Below the pieces are notes generated by a model that made no database searches, was not told the origin of the DNA, and saw nothing but the letters and a program-made list of their open reading frames with translations. A stretch of 64,000 nt of DNA, from contig NZ_JANHOF010000001.1 of the NCBI RefSeq assembly GCF_024498075.1, positions 310,001 through 374,000 on the forward strand. The letters run 5' to 3'. The stretch's first letter is position 1, and each line of letters opens with the position of its first letter. This stretch comes from Paenibacillus mendelii (GTDB lineage Bacteria > Bacillota > Bacilli > Paenibacillales > Paenibacillaceae). A program made the translations under genes and the position numbers. Below, piece by piece: positions 57,864-64,000 of the stretch.

Positions 57864-59243
57864 TCACTTCAGGTTTGCCGTCCACTTCTCGGCCCGCTCC
57901 TGCAGATCATCCAGGAAGGTAGGAATATCCGGCGGACTGCCTGCGGCCGCTTTGCTAATAAACCCATTGATGGCCGGGGTAATGTCGCTCATGAAGAACG
58001 GATTGGCCTCATCCATCAGCTCCGAGTGGCCCACTGCGGCAATGTCGAGCGCCATCTTCACGAACTTGTCTTCCTTATCTACGAAATCAGCCTTGCTTAA
58101 TGTCGGTGTATTCGCGTAATTCTCATACATATACTTCTGCGTCTCATAGCCGGTTAAAAATTTGAGCACTTCCCATGAAGCCTTCACATCATTGGCATCT
58201 TTTGACATAACAAAAGGATCAACAGCCACCCAGCCTTCGCCTTCGGGACCCACATTCATGACCGGTTCGAACCGGCTGAGCAGCGCTTCGTCTTTTTTTG
58301 TCCGGTATTCGCTCATCGTCGAGCCGCCGTTCTGGTCGATCCCGATCGCGATATTATTTTTGTCCAACCCGAAATTCTCGGCACCCTGTCCGGTTATAAA
58401 TCCTTTGGGCGGAAGAAGTGAAGCCTTCTTCAACCATTCCATTACCTTGACCATCTCAGGCGTATTGAGCTTCCACTTGATGTTCTTGACATCGTTCAAG
58501 CTGCCCTCCGCACCCTTTGCACCGAATGCCAGCGTCAGCGCAACGAAGGTTGAGCCGTTCAGCGAATTGCCGCTCCAATGGAGACCATAGTTTTGCTCGC
58601 CCGTTTTCGGGTTCTTGCCCGTCATCTTCTCCCCTTTCTCCAAAATCTCTTCCGCCGTCGGCTTCTTGGCTAGAGGCTCCACTCCCCAGTCTTCGAACAA
58701 TTTGGTATCATACACGATCATCCGGCGACCCAACGCGACTGGAATACCGAATTGTTTTGAGCCGTCCGGGGACTTCGTGCTGTAAGAGTTGTTCATGATC
58801 CCGGGTAGATAAATATTGGGATCGAATGAGGCATCCACCTCGATGAGATCGTCCAAATCACGGAGCAGGCCTTCCTGATACCATTGCGAGGCGAAGGCAC
58901 CACCGGTATACAACACGTCGACATCCTTGGAGAGCAGCATTGCCGACTGCTTCGCTTTGGCGTTCTCCCATGGAATTTGATAGACTTCCAGCTTGATGTT
59001 CGGGTACATCTTATTGAACGTCGCTTTCAAATAATCGTTGAGCCCAATGGTTTCGTTACCGGTCAGCGGATCTATGCCGTTCTCCAGCTTCCAGCCTGCT
59101 AATGCCACCCGTACCGTCCCTTTCATATCCGATACTTTCTCTACATTAGAGCCTCCGGTAATTTCATTCTCCGTATTCGACGAACAAGCGATCAGCGTAA
59201 ACACCAAAGCAAAGGATAGAATAAGCAGCAGCCATCTTCTCAT
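57864..59243 (-). CDS. Sugar ABC transporter solute-binding lipoprotein (family 1)
   Basis: A 459-residue lipoprotein with lipobox 'FTLIAC' (Cys ~20). The mature part shows 'GTVRVALAGWKLENGIDPL', 'FNKMYPNIKLEVYQIPWENA', 'SKDVDVLYTGGAFASQWYQE' and a ligand-face 'AIGIDQNGGSTMSEY'. It captures sugar for the two permeases upstream. ATG at 59243 is 7 bases from GGGG; 59246 is also possible. It is last in this operon and ends before a strong terminator. Confidence 0.9.
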   Translation of the reverse strand: MRRWLLLILSFALVFTLIACSSNTENEITGGSNVEKVSDMKGTVRVALAGWKLENGIDPLTGNETIGLNDYLKATFNKMYPNIKLEVYQIPWENAKAKQSAMLLSKDVDVLYTGGAFASQWYQEGLLRDLDDLIEVDASFDPNIYLPGIMNNSYSTKSPDGSKQFGIPVALGRRMIVYDTKLFEDWGVEPLAKKPTAEEILEKGEKMTGKNPKTGEQNYGLHWSGNSLNGSTFVALTLAFGAKGAEGSLNDVKNIKWKLNTPEMVKVMEWLKKASLLPPKGFITGQGAENFGLDKNNIAIGIDQNGGSTMSEYRTKKDEALLSRFEPVMNVGPEGEGWVAVDPFVMSKDANDVKASWEVLKFLTGYETQKYMYENYANTPTLSKADFVDKEDKFVKMALDIAAVGHSELMDEANPFFMSDITPAINGFISKAAAGSPPDIPTFLDDLQERAEKWTANLK

Positions 59244-59284
59244 CATATAACCCCTTTCCTATGGACCCCTGTTTTTTTGAAAAC

Positions 59285-60157
59285 TTATTGCTTGATACCC
59301 GATAACGCGATGCTCTCGATGATATACCGCTGGAGAAAAAGATAGACGACGACGATAGGAATGAGACTGACAGTCGTAGCGGCCATAATAATAGCTGGCT
59401 GCTGGTTGATCCCGTTATTGTAAGTGAACATCGCAAGTCCAATCTGAATGGTGTACTTGGAAGCTGATTTCAATGCCAGAAGCGGCCAGAGCATATCGTT
59501 CCAAACGCCCAGGAATAACAAGATAATCATGGTGGCGATGATTGGCATGCACAAGGGCAGATAGATTCGCCAGAACACGCTGAGCTCTCGCGCCCCGTCG
59601 ATAACCGCTGCTTCCCGCAGCGCCGAAGGCAGCTGGTCGATAAAAGCCTTGGCCAAGAATGTGCCGAAGGCATAATTGAGCGCTGGCAGGTAGAACGCCC
59701 AGTATGAATCAATTAAACCGATTTTGCTGAACAGCAAGTACTGCGGAATCATCGTCATTTCGAACGGAATCATCATTGTACTCAAAGCGAGCAGCAGAAC
59801 CGCATTCGAGCCCTTGAATCGGAGCTTGGACAACGCATAGCCGGATAGAAGCGCTGATAGTGCGCTCACCAGAATAACGCCGACACTAATGAACAAGGAG
59901 TTGAAAATATACTTCGTCATTGGAATGTTCGTGAACGCTGCCCGGTATGGTTTCAGTGAAGGTTCTTCGGGCCATAGCTTAGGTGGAAACGAGATGTTCA
60001 GCCGGGCTCCCCAATCGAAGCTAGTCATGACCATCCACAGGAAAGGAATGATCATGACGAGAGAACCGGCCAAGAGGATCATAGCGATGAGCCATTGTCC
60101 GGCCGATCCTCTTCTCTTCCCCGGAACAGCAGCGAGCGCGCCTTGTTGTGTCATCAC
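59285..60157 (-). CDS. Carbohydrate ABC transporter permease (MalG type)
   Basis: A 290-residue permease with six helices: 'LIAMILLAGSLVMIIPFLWM', the EAA loop 'LPSALREAAVIDGARELSVF' with 'WRIYLPLCMPIIATMIILLF', and the C-terminal 'LQRYIIESIALSGIKQ'. AGGAGG precedes the ATG. It is the second permease of the operon; a tandem repeat with cloverleaf-like folding separates it from the first. Confidence 0.92.
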   Translation of the reverse strand: MMTQQGALAAVPGKRRGSAGQWLIAMILLAGSLVMIIPFLWMVMTSFDWGARLNISFPPKLWPEEPSLKPYRAAFTNIPMTKYIFNSLFISVGVILVSALSALLSGYALSKLRFKGSNAVLLLALSTMMIPFEMTMIPQYLLFSKIGLIDSYWAFYLPALNYAFGTFLAKAFIDQLPSALREAAVIDGARELSVFWRIYLPLCMPIIATMIILLFLGVWNDMLWPLLALKSASKYTIQIGLAMFTYNNGINQQPAIIMAATTVSLIPIVVVYLFLQRYIIESIALSGIKQ

Positions 60158-60206
60158 TTTCCTCCTAAAAGTTTTGTTTTGAGGTTAATCTCCTTTGACT
60201 CATCGA

Positions 60207-60313
60207 CGTAAAACAAAACTTGCTTCGGAAGCATAGGCTTAGTTTTGTTGGAGCATTACTTCTTGAATCGACGTCGTAAACAAAACTTGCTTCGGAAGCA
60301 TAGGCTTAGTTTA
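60207..60313. repeat. Two tandem ~66-bp units, each with a nested hairpin, between permease genes
   Basis: The units at 60212-60249 and 60278-60312 share AACAAAACTTGCTTCGGAAG then CATAGGCTTAGTTT almost exactly, each preceded by a conserved ATCGACGT. Within a unit an outer stem (AACAAAACT/AGTTTTGTT) encloses a tight TGCTTCGGAAGCA hairpin. The second unit abuts the stop codon of the first permease gene. It is transcribed within the operon and could stabilise or limit the downstream mRNA. Confidence 0.8.
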
Positions 60314-61264
60314 CTAGTCGAAGCTGTTTTTGCGGCTATTCATGACCATCAGAAACATCGTTAGGATCAAGATAACGACAAATAACAAGTACGAGGCCGC
60401 TGTCGCCAGTCCCATCTGGGATGCGAGAAACGCGCTGCGATAAATGTACAGGACCGAGGTCATCAAGCTGCCATCCGGATTGCCTGCCGTGCCTCCAATC
60501 AGCCAGACATCCGAGAACCGCTTCATACCGCCGATCGTTCCCATAATAAACATGAACACGAAGATCGGACGCAGGTAAGGAATCGTGATATGCAGCCACT
60601 TGCGTATACCGCTGGCACCGTCAACCTCCGCCGCTTCGTACAGATCCCGGGGTACGCTTTGGAGTCCTGCCAGAAATATGATCGTGTTATAGCCAAGTGC
60701 GCCCCACATGCTCATCATGACGATACTGAACCGGGAATATTGCGAATTCGTAAACCAGCCGACAGGCTCGATACCAAACCAGCCGATCACATAATTTAAT
60801 AAGCCGGCCTGATCCGGGTAGAACAGGAACGAGAACAATAAGCTGGTCGCTACCGCCGAGACAACATTGGGCAGAAAATAGATGCCCTTGAACATGTTCT
60901 TGCCCAAATCCCATTTCAGACTGTTAATAAGGCTTGCCAGAATGAAGGATACCCCGATTCCAAGCAGCATCGATAATACACCCATGTACATGGTGTTGGT
61001 TAAGGATTTCCAAAAAATCGGGTCATTCAGGATGTAGGTGTAATTGCTCAGTCCAACCCATTGCGCCGTCAACCCGCTGCCGCTGGTCTGTTGGAAGCTC
61101 ATGTACAAAGCAGCAAGCATCGGGTAGATCGCGAATGCAAGCACACCGATAAGGAGAGGTGTACTGAATGCATAGCCCGCCCAATCGTTACGAGTCAGCT
61201 TCAAGCGCCGCTTGGCCGGTCCGTTCGCCGTATACGCTTCCACTTTGGTATGTACCGATATAAT
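60314..61264 (-). CDS. Carbohydrate ABC transporter permease (MalF type), apparent ATT start
   Basis: A ~316-residue permease: 'WAGYAFSTPLLIGVLAFAIY', 'ALYMSFQQTSGSGLTAQWVG', the EAA loop 'PRDLYEAAEVDGASGIRKWL' with 'HITIPYLRPIFVFMFIMG'. A perfect AAAGGAGGT site at 61271-61279 is not followed by ATG, GTG or TTG at normal distance. The in-frame codons are ATC, ATT and ATA, with ATT (61262-61264) about 7 bases from GGAGG; the first in-frame GTG is 28 bases away. An ATT start is therefore inferred. It is the first gene of the operon regulated by the YesMN pair upstream. Confidence 0.85.
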   Translation of the reverse strand: MISVHTKVEAYTANGPAKRRLKLTRNDWAGYAFSTPLLIGVLAFAIYPMLAALYMSFQQTSGSGLTAQWVGLSNYTYILNDPIFWKSLTNTMYMGVLSMLLGIGVSFILASLINSLKWDLGKNMFKGIYFLPNVVSAVATSLLFSFLFYPDQAGLLNYVIGWFGIEPVGWFTNSQYSRFSIVMMSMWGALGYNTIIFLAGLQSVPRDLYEAAEVDGASGIRKWLHITIPYLRPIFVFMFIMGTIGGMKRFSDVWLIGGTAGNPDGSLMTSVLYIYRSAFLASQMGLATAASYLLFVVILILTMFLMVMNSRKNSFD

Positions 61265-61508
61265 GATGTAACCTCCTTTGTTTAATGATCTACCGAAGCA
61301 TTGAGCCTGTCCCGGGCAAACGCCGACCACTTGCGATTCCGCCCCTCGGCGAAGCCCGGATTTGGGTTCTTCTGCATTGTACAGCGCCTGTTAGGCCGAG
61401 CCCATGACCGGATTACGGGAGAATTTGCACAATTTTCACATGATTCTGACGATTTTGATTGCACTTCCTCCGGGTGTGGACATTGTTCAGAACCTGTTGG
61501 ACAAATCT

Positions 61509-63074
61509 TCAGGATTTGGACGTCATCTTCGCTTTATAGTCCGTTGGACTGAGTCCGGTATGGTTGCGAAATACCCGGCTGAAGTAGCGAAAATCCCCGA
61601 ACCCCGTCTTATGTGAAATTTCATGAATCGTCTCCTGGGTGTGAAGCACAAGCTCCTTCGCCTTCTCGATCCGGATGGCGTTGAGGTACCGGATAAAGTT
61701 CGTGCCTGTCTCGGCTTTAAACAGCTGAGAGAGATAATTTTTATTCAGGAAAAAGCGGGCTGCGGTATTCTCTAGCGTGACCTTCTCCCGATAATGATTT
61801 CTTAGATAGCGCTGGATCTCATGTACGATTCTGCTTCCACCGCGATCCTCTTGTTGACCGCGGCGCGTCATGAATAAATAACGGCAGTACGCGATTAGAC
61901 GTAATGACGTTTGATGACAGTTCCACCGCAGGTGAACAGCCTGTCCATCGAACGATGCAAGCGGTGCATAGACCATCCCTCCGCACAGGGTGCTCATCTC
62001 CATTGCAGCTACACGAAGTATGGCGGCTGCTTTATCCACACAATCATAGGCCGTATCCAGGGAACAGCTTACAGACATGAGGTGATCAAAGTAATGGCTG
62101 ATCGTCTGTACAGCCTCTTCTTCGGAACCTGTCAATAGAGCCTGCGTCAAGCGCATGCGGAAGGGATTGTCGAATATGGCGCGAATCTCGGCATCGCATT
62201 CTTGCGTATATTCCTTCTTGAAGTCATGATAATAGTGGATACCGCTTACGGGATGGAAGAATTGATGTTCCGCGGCTGCTTTGGCCTCACGATATGCCGG
62301 ATGAATGCGATCGGGCGAGGTATGGATATCGCTAACACCGAAACGGAATTCAAGACCTGTTCTTCTACTAATGATGCCGCCAATGTGCTGCAAACGGGTT
62401 TTTATCCGGCTGAAGCAGTCCCTAACAGATTCATGCGGCCAATGATCGAAAAGTAGTGCCGGATCGCCATCCTCAACACGGACCAAGACGAAATCACTGC
62501 CCCGAGCCTCCACCTCCTCTAGCAAACGGATCAGCTTCAGAGCCGAATGATGTCGATATTCTGAACCAAGTGAAGCCGAAGAACCGCTGGGATTCACCTG
62601 TAATACGGCTGCCGCGAACCGTTCAAGACTGGATCGGAGACCACACATCTGCGCCATGTCCCCTTCACCCCCTAGTCCGCGTCCAGATCGGATGCGCTCA
62701 GCCGATCGTTTGGCCGTCATGTTCCGGATGCAGGCCATCAGCTCCTCGGGACGCACCGTCATTTTCAATAAATAATCCGCGGCTCCAAGCAGTAAGGCTT
62801 CCTTCACAAGCTCAAATTCATCCGCACAGCTAAGCACGATGCAGATACAGCCGGGATCCATTCTTTTGGCCTCGCGAATCAAGGCTATTCCGTCCATAAC
62901 GGGCATCTTAATATCGGTCACAATCAGATCAGGTGCCCATTCGTCCCAGTTCTCCAGCACTTCCCGCCCATTCGATGCTTCCTCTACCCTGACAACGCCC
63001 ATTTCATTCCAATCGACCGAATGGCGAATCCCATGGCGAACAATCGCTTCATCGTCCACAATAATTACATTCAT
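61509..63074 (-). CDS. AraC-type response regulator (YesN-like)
   Basis: A 521-residue response regulator. The receiver has 'VIIVDDEAIVRHGIRHSVDW', the phospho-acceptor Asp in 'DLIVTDIKMPVMDG' and 'LGAADYLLKMTVRPEEL'. The C-terminal AraC domain shows 'VTLENTAARFFLNKNYLSQL', 'ETIHEISHKTGFGDFRYF' and 'FRNHTGLSPTDYKA'. GGGGG lies 8 bases before the ATG, and the ATG overlaps the TGA of the kinase gene (ATGA). It should control the ABC operon 57864-61264. Confidence 0.92.
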   Translation of the reverse strand: MNVIIVDDEAIVRHGIRHSVDWNEMGVVRVEEASNGREVLENWDEWAPDLIVTDIKMPVMDGIALIREAKRMDPGCICIVLSCADEFELVKEALLLGAADYLLKMTVRPEELMACIRNMTAKRSAERIRSGRGLGGEGDMAQMCGLRSSLERFAAAVLQVNPSGSSASLGSEYRHHSALKLIRLLEEVEARGSDFVLVRVEDGDPALLFDHWPHESVRDCFSRIKTRLQHIGGIISRRTGLEFRFGVSDIHTSPDRIHPAYREAKAAAEHQFFHPVSGIHYYHDFKKEYTQECDAEIRAIFDNPFRMRLTQALLTGSEEEAVQTISHYFDHLMSVSCSLDTAYDCVDKAAAILRVAAMEMSTLCGGMVYAPLASFDGQAVHLRWNCHQTSLRLIAYCRYLFMTRRGQQEDRGGSRIVHEIQRYLRNHYREKVTLENTAARFFLNKNYLSQLFKAETGTNFIRYLNAIRIEKAKELVLHTQETIHEISHKTGFGDFRYFSRVFRNHTGLSPTDYKAKMTSKS

Positions 63075-64000
63075 GCATCATTCCCCCTAAGAAATGACTC
63101 TTTGATTGGCAGTGAAACCGTGACCGTCGTCCCCACATTCCGTTCGCTCGACCAATTCACCCCATATTGATTGCCAAAATAGAGCTTGATCCGCTTGTCC
63201 ACATTGCGCATGCCCACATGCTCTCTCATCTCTGACCTTGTATCATCTCGACTCGCGTCCTTCACCGTTCCTACTCCGCTGTCCGCAACCTGCAGGATAA
63301 CATGGTCCAGCTCGACCCAGCCTTTAATCCGGATTTGTCCAGGCTCATTCTTAGGCAGCACGCCATGAAAGATAGCGTTCTCCACAAGCGGCTGTAAACT
63401 CATTCGCGCGATGGGGCCGGAACGTATAGATTCTTCCAAATCATAAACAACATCAAATTTGCCGGGATGGATCATGGTTTGAATGGCAAGATAGGCATCC
63501 AGATGCTTCAATTCTTCTTCGATCGTAATGATCGGCTTCTCCAGCTGGAAGGCACTTACGAGGATAATGTTCATCGAGGTTAAAATATCGAAAATCGATT
63601 CGGATTGCCCCATTCGAGCGAGCCATCGGACATTGTTGAGCGTGTTATAAATGAAATGCGGGTTGATTTGCGCTTGAAGCGCCCGCAGCTCGGCCTTCTT
63701 CTGCTTCTCACGTTCATCATGGATTCGCCGGAACGATCGTTTCAGCCGCCGGATCATACGATTGAAGCTGAGGATTAAATAGCCGATTTCGTCTTTGTTG
63801 CCGCGTGTCTGGTAGGGAACAAGCTGTTGGTTGCCCACTGTTCTCATGAAATGAGCAAGTCTGACGACCGGTCTCAGAAACCGGTATGCCAGCACAAGCG
63901 CAAGCGTCATCCCGATGACGAGCAATGCAAAATTCATGACAAGCTGAAGGTTAAGAATGGCGGCCGCATCCTTCAATAAGGCTTTCTCCGGAATAATGCC
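63071..64000 (-). CDS. Sensor histidine kinase (YesM-like), C-terminal part (cut by window edge)
   Basis: The frame is open to the right edge, so the extracytoplasmic sensor is missing and ~308 residues remain. Visible parts are a transmembrane helix ('LLVIGMTLALVLAYRFL'), HAMP ('VVRLAHFMRTVGNQQL'), the His_kinase motif 'QINPHFIYNTLNNVRWLARM' and the ATPase domain ('LQPLVENAIFHGVL', 'VADSGVGTVKDASRDD', 'VGMRNVDKRIKLYF'). It is coupled to the response regulator by a 4-base overlap. The pair is the probable sugar sensor for the adjacent ABC operon. Confidence 0.92.
   Translation of the reverse strand, partial: GIIPEKALLKDAAAILNLQLVMNFALLVIGMTLALVLAYRFLRPVVRLAHFMRTVGNQQLVPYQTRGNKDEIGYLILSFNRMIRRLKRSFRRIHDEREKQKKAELRALQAQINPHFIYNTLNNVRWLARMGQSESIFDILTSMNIILVSAFQLEKPIITIEEELKHLDAYLAIQTMIHPGKFDVVYDLEESIRSGPIARMSLQPLVENAIFHGVLPKNEPGQIRIKGWVELDHVILQVADSGVGTVKDASRDDTRSEMREHVGMRNVDKRIKLYFGNQYGVNWSSERNVGTTVTVSLPIKESFLRGNDA

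Noticed and set aside
1-64000. tRNA, rRNA, complete insertion sequences, phage genes and CRISPR arrays
   Set aside because: None could be recognised. No transposase motif, integrase, regular spacer pattern or tRNA-like cloverleaf with a CCA end was seen.

Overview
The window looks like chromosomal DNA from a Paenibacillus-like, spore-forming Firmicute. The evidence is compositional and architectural: GGAGG-type ribosome binding sites, frequent TTG and GTG starts, CcpA (cre) boxes, Lpl/Ytc-type sugar ABC transporters paired with YesM/YesN-type two-component systems, very large secreted carbohydrate-active proteins with discoidin and dockerin modules, and many AraC-family regulators. No rRNA, tRNA, CRISPR array, complete insertion sequence or prophage was recognised. 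Most genes are on the minus strand.

Region 1-9.7 kb is accessory. A ceramidase-like gene (cut by the left edge), a GNAT acetyltransferase and a phytanoyl-CoA-dioxygenase-like (PhyH) gene face a divergent AraC gene. Then come an endonuclease/phosphatase-fold protein and a tight run of VOC (glyoxalase-fold) and GyrI-like effector-binding genes, including an AraC regulator whose second effector domain is split by an in-frame TAA. The region ends with gene remnants and the first copy of a roughly 130-bp dispersed palindromic repeat.

Region 9.7-22 kb is a carbohydrate locus: a membrane-bound AraC sensor, an 1851-residue secreted GH2 enzyme, a solute-binding lipoprotein and two permeases, with a perfect cre box upstream. 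Region 22-40 kb is mixed: an S66 peptidase, a GNAT, a phosphotransferase, a cytoplasmic glycosidase with a divergent AraC gene, a P-loop kinase, three more VOC genes, a secreted GH5-like enzyme facing a LacI regulator across a well-formed promoter and operator, a frameshifted AlkZ-like gene, a CDF metal transporter, a RibF paralogue, an A-type Fe-S protein, an MFS exporter with a palindrome on its promoter, another VOC and another PhyH gene.

Region 40-50 kb holds a 1536-residue secreted protein (CBM9-like, two laminin-G-like folds, one degenerate and one canonical glycerophosphodiesterase domain, dockerin), a MerR-thioredoxin pair, an L,D-transpeptidase, an AraC gene with a possible coupled leader ORF, a third PhyH gene, the second copy of the palindromic repeat, and a Gfo/Idh/MocA oxidoreductase. 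Region 50.8-64 kb contains two adjacent sugar ABC import systems, each with its own YesM-type kinase and YesN-type response regulator. The second kinase is cut by the right edge.

The overall picture is of sugar scavenging (secreted hydrolases, binding-protein importers, local AraC/LacI/YesMN control, global CcpA control) mixed with small-molecule enzymes and sensors (VOC, GyrI-like, PhyH, GNAT). Several genes are in decay: fragments, a homopolymer frameshift and a nonsense codon.
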